From Pristionchus mayeri (taxonomy: Eukaryota > Nematoda > Chromadorea > Rhabditida > Neodiplogasteridae): DNA of 64,000 nucleotides. Below the pieces are notes generated by a model. That model searched no databases and had not been told where the DNA came from. It saw only the letters and a program-made list of their open reading frames with translations. Within the stretch, counting starts at the first letter, position 1, and the number at the start of each line of letters is the position of its first letter. The stretch is taken from positions 25,723,067 through 25,787,066 of the forward strand of contig BTRK01000002.1 of the NCBI GenBank assembly GCA_036245805.1, in the 5' to 3' direction. Below, in pieces: positions 1 through 12,428 of the stretch. The translations under genes were made by a program, and so were the position numbers.

Positions 1-1
1 A

Positions 2-3000
2 CGCACGTACTCGGAAGTGGTGGTGGAGTCATACGACAGGAAGGAACAAGGAGGATCCAGCAAGGGTAAGACTGCTTTCCATGTCATAAATGATATTTCA
101 AAATTTTTTGGTTACTGAATGTTTGTTTACGTTGAGTACAATATTCGCATCTCCATGCGATGCATGCTTGTAACCGTCACAAGCAGAATGACAAGCTGTG
201 AAATTTTTTAAAAATAATAGTGTGTTCAGCCGATCCGAAGTACCTCACCTTCTTCTCTGGCCAGAAACGAGTGGAGAAGACTGAGGGAATACTACACTTC
301 TACAAGAGAAAGTGAGTCAGAGTTAAGGAAACCTCTGGCTACGTTAGTTATTATTAGATTCTTCAGCTGGTTTTTTTCATAATATTGCGTTAATTATCAA
401 TCAAAAATCGTAATCTACAGTACCCCTACCATCGATGGCATCCGTATGGTGTGTGTGCTGAACATCTCCGTGCACCTCTCCTGCCAGGACGTCCTCAACT
501 TCTTCTCCACCGCCTTGCCATCGATCGAGACAATCAAGGTACGGTAGGAATACTGTAGAGAAGAAATATTTATTGATTGTGGAAGAGGTCTACAGTATCT
601 GTGATGAGAGGAGTGGACATTACGGTAGAAGAGTATATTGATTTCCCTCAGGTGATTCGTGACGCGACGCCCGGCAAGTACATGATGATCATTCTCTTCA
701 ATACACCGGTAAGGCACACTTCCATGCTTTCTACGATACATACGAATTTTCGAAATAGAGAATTCTCCCGCTTCAGCCACACTTGATAATGATGTCTCTG
801 AATAGATTTGACGGTAGGTGAAAGAACATTTTGTGAAGCAATGTGTCTGATATGCTACCGTTCCTTGATCGAGAAATCGGCACTTCTTCGGTATTTGCCC
901 CCCCCCCCCCTTTCCTATCATTTATCATTCCCTCCCCTTCGCAGAGGGGTTGTATCTTAATGACTCATTGCAGGAAGACGCGCAGCTCTTCCACTCGGAC
1001 TTCAACGACCAGCAGTACAATGGACTTGAGCCAGACAGATGCATCCTCCTCTTCGTCGAGGAGATGGATGTGGTGAGGACTGGGGAAAATGACCCTGTTG
1101 GAATGATTTACGATACATAAATAGGTGAAAGAACTATCCTTTCACTCTGAACTTTACTGTCCCTTACGTAAAGCTTGTTTTTGTAAAGTGCACCGATTAT
1201 TCGCCGATTTGCTTTCACAATTTTTGGTAGGGGTTGCAAGTAAAATGTGATCCCTTGCAGCTGGACGAATCCGCGGTGCCAGATCTGGTTGAGCTGCCGA
1301 CGTGTGCAGTGTGTCTCGAGCGGATGGACGATGGGGTACGGTAGTAGTGATTGAATAACATGGAGATTTCAAGAAATAAAATATCGTACTCGCTATATCA
1401 TTAATTTTGTTTTCATGCATCTAATACAATTGCAGGTGATCACGATATTCTGTCGTCACTCCTTCCACGCTGTGTGCATCCAGAAGTGCACGGACACGAT
1501 GTGAGTACATATTATCGATTTATGGATTACCGTATAGACTTCCAAGTGCACATTGGTGTAGGAAGATTACGAAGCAATATGGGAAAATGGTTTGGTCTTG
1601 ATCCGGGAAAAAATCCATATTTTCCAGATGCCCCATCTGTCGCTGCACTCAAACGCCCGAGGCCGCTGCCAAGCAGTCAGTATTTTTAAATCAATGATTT
1701 TATTACTTTAGTCGAGCTATCATTAGCTTCGGAATCTGATCTATTGTTATGTGCTCATCGATGCTTGCTTGCGGTGAATATTGCTGCGTCCTTACTCTAT
1801 TGAAGTGTCCAATACCTTGCAGACGTTGTACGGCGTGCGACGAGTCGACGGATCTCTGGATCTGCCTCATCTGCGGGAATGTCGCCTGCGGGAGATACAG
1901 GGAGGCGCACGCATTCAGGTCCGTATCCATGTCTTCAGTTACAAGCGTGGTGTGGGAACTCGGACTCATGTTGTCAATATACTGTAGAATTTCATACTTG
2001 CATTATGTTACTGGTCCTAATGTTACAAGGATTAAAACAATCAACTCTCCATTCGAATCATTGATAGCTTGATGTGTTAAAGATTTTAACATAATTAAGA
2101 GTAATTAGTGTAGACCCTTGCAGACACTTCGAGGAGACGTCGCACACGTTCGCCCAGGAAGTGGGAGGGAATCGAGTGTGGGACTACGCAGGGGACAACT
2201 ACGTCCATCGACTGGTGCAGGTGAGAAGGAAGAGAAGATACTATTCAAGCAATCAGTGCGAAAAATTTAGGCGAAGTTCAAAATATTGCCTACGTCTAAA
2301 TAATATAAAATTAGTAAATCCGAGAGAATGAAACGGATAATTGGAGGAATTATTTATTTGTTTGGTTTGAGACTTGGAGAATCTGAGCAGATTCCAGAGC
2401 TATGCTGATTTTTCTTTAAAATATGAACTCTTGAATTTTAATATAAGAAAATTGTTGGACAAGATTTAAAATTGTCCACTGCATTCTTGATGTGCTCTAT
2501 TTGGAGTATCAACTCCACTTTCTCTCAATGTGGATAATCTGATTCCGTACAGGCTGAGCAGGACGGCAAGCTGGTGGCAGTGGAGAGAGGAGCGGGAGTG
2601 GAGAACGATGAGAAGGTGAGGACAGTCATCGTCGCATCTTATGGAGGTTGATTGAAACAGTAGTCTATTTTTTAAGTTTAAAAGCGTCCTTTGGAATTCC
2701 AGTATGGAATATATTTTGATATTTTCTTCAATTTCTCTAATTAAGGTGGAGGCAGTGACACTCGAGTACACCTGCCTGCTCACGAACCAACTGGAGAACC
2801 AGAGGAGGTGGGGAGGCACTACTCTTTCACGAATTAGTGGAATAGCTGTCATTTCTAGAAGAGATGGAGCACTCTCAGGGAGCACCTTCTATACTAGTTG
2901 CAGAAGCAGCATTTGTTTCTTACTTAGAAGAGAAAGAGCATACGTAATTAAAATAGTACTCGAGTACCCTTCCTCATCTTCAGATACTACGAGGCAGAGT

Positions 3001-5556
3001 TGAGCAAGAGCGAGCGGGCGAGGAGCAATCTGGAGAAGATGGCCATCGCACAGGTATACTTTGCATAGTAGTTGTTGTCCCAGACAAATGCAGGCACTAC
3101 TGATAGCAGAAATACACTCCCTGTTTTCGTATAATGCTCATCGTATTTCTTTAAATTTTTCGGGTACCAGTTTCTGTAAATTCCGAACTAGTGGGCACCC
3201 TCCCGGATTTCGAAATTGAAAGATTTCAAGATTGAATGATTTCGAAACAGCATCAATCCCTGCCCATGTATGGTCCCAGCATTGACTAATGCTCATGATG
3301 AAACTAAATTTGTGTAACGTTTCTAAAGTAATCCCAAACCCTTCCTTCGTCGGTCCCTCATTTCGTCCTTTGATCGTTCATTCACCCCTCTCTCTCTCAT
3401 GCAAGGGCGGGCGCGGCTGCACTCTTGCTTCAACAAATTTGATCCGCTTCCAACCTAATTTCACAGCTCTCTTTCTCTGCGCCCTCTCTTCTCTCCACAC
3501 TCTCTCTCCTCCTTCTCTAACATCCTCTGATCATGCCGTCCTCTCCTCGTAAAACGCCACACCGCATTCTTCTAAAGTCGCGGTTTTTCGGAATTTTTCT
3601 ATGCCAATTTCCGAGTGAGCGCGCGCGCGTTTCGCACCTCTGCTGCAAAATCTTCCCACATCCGGTCTCGCACTTTTGCCTGATATCTCGTCGCTCTCTA
3701 CTTCTCTGACCACTCTCTCCATCTCTAGCCACTCTCTCGAATGCCCGTAGTCTCTCTTGACCGGAAGGAGGCCTCTGGACGCTCCTCGATCTGCACGGTC
3801 TCTAGCTGCCTCTGACGAAGCAGCGCATAGCTCGAGATATCACTTCCGGTGAACGGTCGTGATTAATGAAAAAGAAGGAGAAGAGGAAGAAGAAGATTGG
3901 GCGGATTTAGAGGGGATCAAGAGGCGAGAGATGGATATCCCGCTCATAGAGAGAGAGGGGGAGAGAGAGGTGATGGGGATATTGAGAAGCGTGCAAAGGC
4001 AGAGCAAAGGACGCTCCTGTGCAGATATTTGAGTAGAACGGATGCGGTGGCAGATTTGTTGACGAGAGAGAACACTGGTCGTTGAGTTCTGTGAGCATAA
4101 GGTGGAACATGCAGTAGCTTTGAAATCTAATTATGGATTGTGTTGTGTGGACTGTAGAGACAAGATGGTGAGTGCACTGTTAAATCGTGCTGTGTGTCGA
4201 TTCATGTACGATGACACATTGATGGAACCTTTAAAATGGAAAGAACAAGATAGTCTTCCTTGCAGCTCGAGGATGTTGAGGCGCAGCTCAAGAGAGCAGT
4301 CGACGAGTGCAACAAAGGTGAGAAACAGTGAATCGGATACGGTAATGTAGGGATGCATCATGAGGTTGTGCCCTATGACATAATCATGATAGCCTCCCAG
4401 GTGAATATCCTGGAAATGTTTTTTTCGATCGCAAGTGATATGGCGCGATGAGTTTCATCATGTCTAGAAAGGAAAGTGCGGTGCAGTTCCTTCGTTGAAG
4501 AGTTGGTATTAGTACAAATATGATTAGATATTTCCATTATGCGTCTTCTTGGGAATAGTGCTGGGTCGTCCACTAGGTCGCATTTATTATCTCCAAGAAA
4601 TGAATGTTCTGCAGTGCGCGACGAGCTGGACGCGAGCAACAAGGCGAAGGGAGCTGCGGAGAAGAAGCAACAGACGGCCATCGCCAAAATGAATAAGGCC
4701 AGTTTTAGGAAAAAGCGCCTCCAGACACACAACGAGGATTACTGTAACGAACAATGATTTAGCTGAGTGCCGACCTTACCGAGGAGCGCAGTCTCAACGC
4801 GATCGTCCGCTCGGACCAAGAGAAGTGGCACAAGCAGGTACGGTAAAGTGAGGATACGGTAGACAATTGGGGAGTGCGGTGGGTCACATCAGTGATCATG
4901 TGTTCCATTCAGGTGGAGACGCTGCAGAAGGAGTCGTCGGAGATGAAGGAGAAGTACGAAAAGGTGAGCGAAGTTTCAGATTTTGCTTGTTATTTTTAGT
5001 TTCAAAGTAAGCGCAAGTTGTTGACACGTGTGATGTGGTTGATTTTTATGGTTGATTGATGTGTTTTCTTGCATATTCAAAAAATATTCACAATATGTTG
5101 ATCGGTTTCACTCTGAGAGATGTAATAGGCGTGTGCTTCAATGGCATGTGCATCATGCTCGTAAATAATTATAAATTTGTAGGAAGTGTCGGAGTTGCGG
5201 GAGCAGCTTCGTGACGTCATGCTTCATCTAGAGGGAGGAGAGAAGCTGGAGAGACAGGCGACCGAGGCAGGAGTCACTCAGGAGGAGGTACGGTAGGGGG
5301 TACAGTAGAATGAGCGAGTCAGGGCACAGTAGGAAGGTTCTGCTGTGCTCTCTTGTATTATGGTGAGGACACAATTTGGTACAAAATATGTGCGTGTGTA
5401 GAATGGATGTGATAGTTTCTTAGGGCTGTGGTGAAAACGATGGCGAGCTACAGTAGACCAGTAATATCGATCAATTTTTTGCAGATGGCTCAGGGAATGC
5501 TCGAAGTGCCTCCGGCAGAGAAGAAGAAGCAGCGACGAAGAAGCAACAAGAAGTGA
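2..5556 (+). CDS. brap-2: BRAP2-type RING/UBP zinc-finger E3 ubiquitin ligase (5' end outside window)
   Basis: BRCA1-associated protein 2 homolog; in animals a cytoplasmic RING E3 ligase that binds nuclear localisation signals and restrains MAPK scaffold assembly. Nineteen exons keep phase: 2-65, 230-311, 421-538, 652-708, 974-1072, 1261-1335, 1436-1500, 1628-1675, 1823-1918, 2124-2220, 2553-2615, 2746-2807, 2984-3053, 4266-4317, 4615-4697, 4763-4837, 4913-4963, 5183-5287, 5485-5556 (about 477 codons with stop). Order as in BRAP2: N-terminal BRAP2 domain ([19 protein letters not shown]), RING ([14 protein letters not shown]...CRHSFH...ICPICRCTQ), UBP zinc finger ([28 protein letters not shown]), coiled coil ([19 protein letters not shown] onward), basic tail ending RRRSNKK. 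The intron after 4697 needs a GC donor. The start codon lies upstream of the window. Family assignment is strong; the exact exon 8 donor (GTCAGT) and the GC donor are inferred. Confidence 0.93.
3054..4265 (+). other. 1.2 kb intron of brap-2 with pyrimidine/purine blocks
   Basis: The longest intron of this gene lies between the exon ending MAIAQ and the exon starting LEDVEAQ. Its middle (about 3380-3730) is CT-rich and about 3860-4010 is GA-rich, with a short GCGCGCGCG run near 3619. I see no exon, RNA gene or terminal inverted repeat in it. Confidence 0.6.
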
Positions 5557-6911
5557 GAGTACGGTAGACTACGGTAGTCTCAGATGACTACGGTAGAATA
5601 CTGTAGACGTTGCTATCGACTGTGTCGATCTTGATCTTTCCGTTTTCTATAGCTTATGTGTGATGACTATTCTAGTATTTTGTATTTGGCCTAGCCGATT
5701 CGCGTTGTTGCCCTTTGTGTTGTACATCTGTCCTTTCGCTTTAGACGTGTTCCTTCCTCCCTCCATACAGAATTCCCACAACGGTTTCGCACCGGTAGAT
5801 CAACACTCTAATCATTTATTTATTTATTTATTGCAATCCTCAAATTTTCCCTTCAGATCGCAGTTTCCCGACAACTTCGTTGTAAATTTGAACTGAAGTT
5901 TGATAAATTTGTTTATTTTTATGATTTAGCAACGTTATTGAAAGACACAATAACAACAATATTTACAAACAACAATAAGGTTGTCGGGGGTTTAAAGCCA
6001 TTGGAGGGGACTCGGAACTGATGGCGTGGACTTTGATCTTTACTTTAATTTAGGTAGGAATATCTCGTCTGACTAGAACCTCGGAACTCGTTTGGCTATT
6101 TCAAATCCCATCCAAAGTACACCCTACAGCCCTGGAAGTTCGAGTGTAAAATCGCGGGCCGTTTCGAATGTTTTTTTCTCAGTCTTTCGTCCTATTCACG
6201 CCCACACTCGAAAAATACGCCTGAGCTGAGCTGAGTGAATGACCTCCAGTGGAAGAAGAAAGTAAAGGAGAGAGAGAGGGGAGATTTGAACTAACCAATG
6301 ATTTACGGGCGGAGGATTTGGTAAAGCTCTCGAACGATTCGACGAAATCGAGTTACTAGTGGAAGACGGGCATGATCCTCGCTGGTCCTTCCCCATCCCG
6401 TACTCAGTTGAGCACTCTCATGGGAAAGGACAATGAGGATCACCCAAGTTTGCGAAATCTAGACGGTTTCTGGTTTCTAGTCGTAAGACCCGTTGAGCTA
6501 CTGTAGTATGTGGTGAACACGTGGGTCACATCCGGGATTTAGCGAGACCGGGGATTAAGACATCGTTAGAGAAGTGGGGAAGGGGGAGCTTAGGAATGAA
6601 TGCGTCATTAGATCACGAGCTCGAAACGACCAGAATGGAATGGACACGGAAGCTTAGGCAGAGAGAGAGAGAGAGATACCCGGGAGGAGAAGGAATCGAT
6701 AATCTATAGCTATTTATATTTACAATACAAAACGGGGAAGCGAGTAGCTAACGAGCCATGGATGATCTACCTAGGAACGGAATTGCGGTGTGGCGGTGGT
6801 ACCGTAATCACACCGAAGATTTGGTCGTTCTTCACTGCTGAGATCGGTGGTCTAGAGGGCGCATCGCGTGCGCGTGTGGTGTCCTTGGTTTACGGTAGCC
6901 GCCGTTTCTCA
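5557..6911. other. convergent 3' spacer
   Basis: Spacer between the 3' ends of brap-2 (+) and the membrane protein gene (-). It contains repeated TACGGTAG/CTACTGTAG octamers just after the brap-2 stop (about 5560-5610), a TTTATTTATTTATT stretch near 5817-5832 and a GAGAGAGA run near 6662-6674. No coding signal was found. Confidence 0.5.
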
Positions 6912-9475
6912 TCACTCGTCTGCCTTCCTCTCGTCGCACACTGTGACTGTATCACTGAATCGGGTGCGCTTGAATGACTCTGTCGAGGGAGTCTTCCGGA
7001 TGGGAGAAGTGGGCACCGAGGGAGGCTCGGACATCGTGCCTAGAGACCTGCAACAAGCACCATTGGTACCTAGCCAGTGTGTTTCCACGTAGGATTGGGA
7101 ACCATACAAGATTAGGAACCATTAAGTGATTGGAATGACTATAAGATTCGATATAAACGTACCAGATGGACTGACGTCGGGGCGGTTCGATGTAGGCGAC
7201 GGTCGTCGAGAACTTGGTCATCTTCGAGTCCTTCCTCTGCACATATCCGTCCTTGTATTCCAGTTCGAATTCCTCACTCGGACCTGCGAATTATTGATTA
7301 TAATATATTTCTCCCAATCCCCATGTATGAACAGTTGATATCAGTAGATTTTTGAAATTTGTTCATCTATCATTTCGAAATACTAGGAACTAACAAAAAA
7401 GTAGCATAAAAAAGAGGGAATTTCTCACCGGCCGTCGTATTCTTCCTGCTTGGTGTGAGCGAGTATTTCCTCACTGCCTCCATCATATTCTCGGGTTTCT
7501 TAGCTGCAAAAATCGAAGATCAAACTCATGTAAACGCTTTCACATTCAAAATCTCTTGTAGCTTCTCCCGACTTCGACTAGTCTACCGTACGACCCGACG
7601 TGCTACCGTACTCCCACTACAGTACTACTCCACTCACCTCTGCTCTCTTCGGGACCGCAGCAGCAGGTGCAGATCAGTAAAGCGCAGAGGGCGGCGGGGA
7701 TCATCGCGATGGCAAGGGGGATCAATACCAATTCGATAGGGAACTTCTGGCACGGAGCAACCTGAGGATACGGTAGATGATTATCGATTGTGTAGAGATA
7801 ACAGAAAGTTATACAATGTGATCTCGAACTATTCTAGTCAAGTTTCTCTTGTGTGCTAAGAGATTGGACAAACATTTGTAAGATCTATTCAATGTACTAG
7901 AGTACCCAAATACTCTCTAGTTTAAAGAAAACTGTTTCGATTCTCTACCTCCACTCCCGATGATCTCTTGGTCCGATTCGAAGGGTGGATGTCTTCCAGC
8001 AAATCGGAGGAGTCAGTCCTGAAAGAGGGACAATTAGGTTTCATCCTTATCCCGTGTGATTTTCAGTGATTGGCCTCATTTGGATCAGCTACTCTATTAT
8101 CTTTCAATATGGGATCCCATTCACTCACAGGTTATGATGGGTACCTCTCCGCCCCCGTTCCCTTCCCTTCTCCACCCTCGTTGATCTCATCTCAATCAAT
8201 CACCGCATATCTCTTTTCTCACACCTTTTGCTGGCTCTTTTTGCTCATCGTTTCCGACGAGTGTAGAGAAAAGGAAGGAGAAGGAGGAAATCAAGCAGAT
8301 AAGGTCAGAAACGAGCCGATTAAACGGAAGTGTTCGAGTGATAAGGAACTAAGATGGAGTGATTGTCTAGTTTAGATCGAGAACCAACGATCTTTTGATG
8401 ATTGAATGCACTCTGGTACTCTGGTCAATTGCCGTGCTAGTGAACAAGAAATTTTGAAGTTTCTAAAAATGGAAGATACCCATCGAACGAATTCGCAATT
8501 TGTTAGACTTTTTCAGAAACTTTCTCCAGTTCGATGAGCTCCGAATAAGTACACGAAACTTGGTAAGAGAGAGAGAGAAAAGGGAGGAACAGATTCGATA
8601 TTGATCGAGGAATCGAAGCGACGAATGTGGCCAACTTGACTTCTTTCGGGGCCATTTACTCAAATGGAGCGCGGGTTTTTCCCGGGTGCATTTGAGAAGA
8701 TCAATAAAAGTAGCGAGCTCGCAAGGCCACCGCTTGTATTACGCAATCTAAAAGCAGGAAATAATTGTGACCTTCGAGAAAAATTGATGCCGCTCTACTC
8801 CCGGCAAAGTTGAGAAAGCGAGGGGCGAGAAAAAGGAGAAGAACAATCGGTTTGATTCTCTCGCTTTTTCAGCGACGGAACAATGAGCGAATTGTGTGAT
8901 AATGACGAGAATGACAAGCGACGTTTTTATGCGCGAGGTTAGATGATCAGCGAGTAAGATATCGAAAGATGTTGACTGAAGAATCCATACAGCTTACATC
9001 TTCTGACTAATGACTATCTCCTCTTACGAAAGGGTCGAATCATCGACACTAATCAAATCTCAGCAGATAATTCCTCCGTTCCCAAAATTGCCTTCGGGAC
9101 CTTCGCTGATCGCGTTTAGGAGAGCCGGAAATTCTAATCATTCTAATTCCATTACGAGATCGTTTCGGCCCCGCTTCTTCTGATGATTCGAACTATTGAG
9201 AATGCGCACGCGCTAATGCAAATTGAGACTGACGACTCTGACCTCGATGGGCGGAATTCGGAGATTCATCAAAGACTAACGCGATCAGGAAGTAAATTCC
9301 AATGGAATGCAGAGCTCAAAGATCAGGGCGAGACTCACGAGTTGGTGGGCACGACTCCGGGGCAGTTCTTCATGCAGGCGCGGCAGTGGGATGGCGCACC
9401 GCCCACGCCGTAGATCATCAGCAGCGCCAGGAGGCTGCAGCAGAGCAGCAATCGAGCAGTGGAGCACAGCGACAT
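6912..9475 (-). CDS. single-pass membrane protein, small ectodomain, unrecognised family
   Basis: Six exons in phase: 9339-9475, 7949-8018, 7638-7761, 7429-7503, 7163-7283, 6912-7047 (220 residues). Residues 1-29 are a signal peptide (MSLCSTARLLLCCSLLALLM...). A short ectodomain follows with a cysteine cluster (HCRACMKNCPG) and one NRT sequon. Then comes a transmembrane segment (about 76-100: IELVLIPLAIAMIPAALCALL) followed directly by CTCCCG, a likely palmitoylation cluster. The rest is a basic, Ser/Thr-Pro-rich cytoplasmic tail (RKYSLTPSRK, SVPTSPIRKTPS) ending RKADE. An in-frame ATG exists 57 bp upstream (9532). I prefer 9475 because TTTGCAG at 9492-9498 looks like a trans-splice acceptor 16 nt before it and because it gives a clean signal peptide. 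Function unknown; a receptor-like or adaptor role would be a guess. Confidence 0.8.
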
Positions 9476-9491
9476 TCGGAGGCTGCCAGTG

Positions 9492-9498
9492 CTGCAAA
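9492..9498 (-). promoter_or_regulatory. candidate spliced-leader acceptor
   Basis: On the minus strand this reads TTTGCAG, 16 nt before the preferred ATG of the membrane protein gene. It matches the nematode trans-splice acceptor consensus. It decides between two in-frame start codons; cDNA would settle it. Confidence 0.4.
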
Positions 9499-9539
9499 TA
9501 ACGCTGTGGACTGCAGCATATAAAGATTTCAAGAGCGAT

Positions 9540-12428
9540 TTGCGCGAGCATCGTCGACATTCAGAACGAAATTATCCAGAGGAAATGGGAACTGAAGTTT
9601 GGGAAAAAAACGCGAAAAGCGCTCGTGGTCTGTGCCCCGCGCGACAGCGATATGCGATTAAACGACACACTAACGATAAATCGATCTATCACTTCTCCCT
9701 CGCTGCCACCGCTGATCTCAGTGCACAGAGCTAGAAGAGTTTAGAGGGAGAGAGAAGGTGAGAGATAGAGAGAGATGGAGGAGGAGGAATTGTTCATGCA
9801 AAAGTTACAGCGACCCCTCGGCGCTTTCTCCTATTCTCGTTCAGGACGAAGAGGAGTAGTACGAGACAGTTTCATTGTTCGAGAAGAAGGGGAGACAATG
9901 ATTAGATGAAGACAGGTTGCAATACTGAAAGGGTGAGAGGTGCAAGAGCCCTTCCTCCCTCACCATGGGGGATAATACACTATGAAGGTCCATAGACAAG
10001 GTGAGGAAAGGCTGATCTAGGGAGGGAGGGGGGAGGGTATCAGAAAGGAGCGCGAAGGGAATCGAAGGGAGGGCCGATCTCAATTGAGTGGAGCGAGAAC
10101 GAATGAGAAAGGAAGAGCAGCGAGAGCTTAGAGAGGGCGGATGAAAGAGAAAGAGGAGAGAGAGGAGAACTGTCTCTATCCTCCCCTCAATGGAGGAACA
10201 CTGAAGAGGGCGGGTCGAGTGCTATCAAGAGCGTCTCTTAGTAAGATCCCGCTTATCTAAACGAAATCGGATGGGAATTACTCAGGCAATTTCAGAGAAG
10301 TATCATGTGGAAAACGGGAAGTTTCCGATTAGGAAAACAATGATCGAGAAGCTTGATTGATGGTAGCTGGGAAAGTCACGCAACGTGGTCGTATACAGTG
10401 GGATGAGAAGGAAGTGCGAGAGCTACAGTGAACGAGCGAAGGAGAGAGGAAGGGGCACGTACGGGATGGGGTTTGGTGCGTGCTATGAGAGCATCTCGCC
10501 ACTTTCCCCCGAATGAAACTGCGACTGAAACACCGACGTTCCAACTACTCGCCGGAACAACACAAGACGATACTTCTAAGGAGTGCATCTCCTTAGAGAG
10601 AGAGAACTCTACGATACCGGGGAGGGGTTGGAACGCATTTTCACGATCACTTGTTTCTTGTAGGAGCATTTAACCATGATAATCCCCATTTCTGCATTGT
10701 CGATTCCACATTACACTCATCATTTGAGTGATGGCCACCCCAAACTGGGTCGTCTCTATGAGAGGGGCGCCCCGTGGTCTGGCTAGCAAGCGAAATGGGG
10801 GGAAAACTTCAGGAAACCCAGTTGGAGGCTGTGGGAATGATTGATAGCAAGCAGTTGCATCTCCGAGCAAAACTCGTCGCTCCACTCAATCTTCTCTCTA
10901 GTCAACAAGGAACGAATGAACGGTTCGGGGGCGAGAAGGGAACTGCTTCCATTCGAGACGGAGAAAGACACGCGTCGCGAGAGTTGGAATGTTGTTGAAC
11001 CCAATGTCTATGGTAAACTAGAAAAACCTATCCCTGAACAGTGAATTCTGGACTCACAAACATATTCAGTAAGCGATTTTCATCATGCCAAAGTTGATAG
11101 AAACTGTCCTAAAGCGTTCCTATCACCCGCGTCACACGATTGTTTTGTGAAGTCGTATGGGAAGAGATAAGGGAGGTGTGAGGCTAATGAATCCCACAGC
11201 GTCTCTCTGTAAACAATCACTGTGCGATTCACAGTATTTAGAGAAGAAGTGGGAATTGCGAGTTTATGGGAAAAAATCAAAATTTTGTTCAATGGGGGGA
11301 ATGAGTATGTATTAGGGTGATGCATAATTTTCTTTACAAGGTATTTTGGCATTTCTCTCGCGAATACTTCGCATGTATCAAACACCACTTGGATATTATT
11401 TGAGGCAGTGTTGGGTCATAACAATGAGTGCTTTCTACCCTTTCGATCCAATTCCATTCCGCAGAAAAACGATGATAACTGAAAATTGACAAAAAATCCA
11501 TGTTTTTGGGTTTTCGACACAAATCATCGCAAAATTTAAACGAATTCCATACAGCGCCCATCCCTTTGAGAAACTAATGAGTGAGGATAGATGCTTCCAC
11601 TGAACACGTGAAATGGGAGTTTCGGGCTTTCACGGTGAAATAGTAAGGCTAAAAATGGCGATTTCGCCGTTCAAATTTGACGTTCAAACTCATAATTGCG
11701 AAATCTCTCGAGTGGACAGATGAATCTTGACCAACTTTCTATGGTAGCATCCTCATCATATGTACTTCTGATTAAGTTCCATTTGAGACCACAAACTCGT
11801 CCAGCAAAATCTCATTGTGCATATAATCAAAATCTTCCAAAAACAACACCCCACAATTCCGGATTAAGTGGCTTTTTCGTCAGATTGTTTTATGGCTAAT
11901 CCCGATCGCTCACCACCGTAGAATAACTACTCAGCATACTTCACAAAAATGGTATTGCAGCGGCGCAATTACTGCTTCGCAAGTAGTGACAATCAATCGA
12001 AAAATTCGAATGAAAATGCAATTTTCAGACTTTGGAGTGTTGTCTCATTGGTATTACTGATTGATGAAATGCAATGCAATGTGCGCTAAGTAGAGCACAA
12101 ATGTACTAATACCATAAAAGAAACCACACGGGGATTGCTCAGGACCGAAGCAAGATAGTGCCGAAAACCTTAGTCGTGATGTTGTAAAGAAAATTATGCA
12201 TCAACCTGATAAATGGACTAACTTCGTTGTTCGAAACTGCACAAAGCTTTCTTTGTTCTTCTCAATTCTCTCGGAGAGTCTCTCCCTTCATTCTCCTTCA
12301 TTCGATCCTCTAACGGGCGCGGAATGGTCGGCTCCGGTTCGTTCCCTGTTCTATTTATATTTTTCTCGTATTTTCTATTCTATAAATATTTTACTCGTAT
12401 TTATAACCATTTGAATATAATGGTCATA
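9540..12428. other. intergenic, no gene seen
   Basis: Purine-rich from about 9720 to 10200 (GGGAGGGAGG, GAGAGAGA). About 11170-11290 is a diverged relative of about 14870-14960: both contain TGTAAACAATCAC, GTGCGATTC and GAATTGCGAG in the same order. About 12240-12365 is a repeat shared with about 15010-15130. I see no splice-linked coding exons. Confidence 0.45.
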
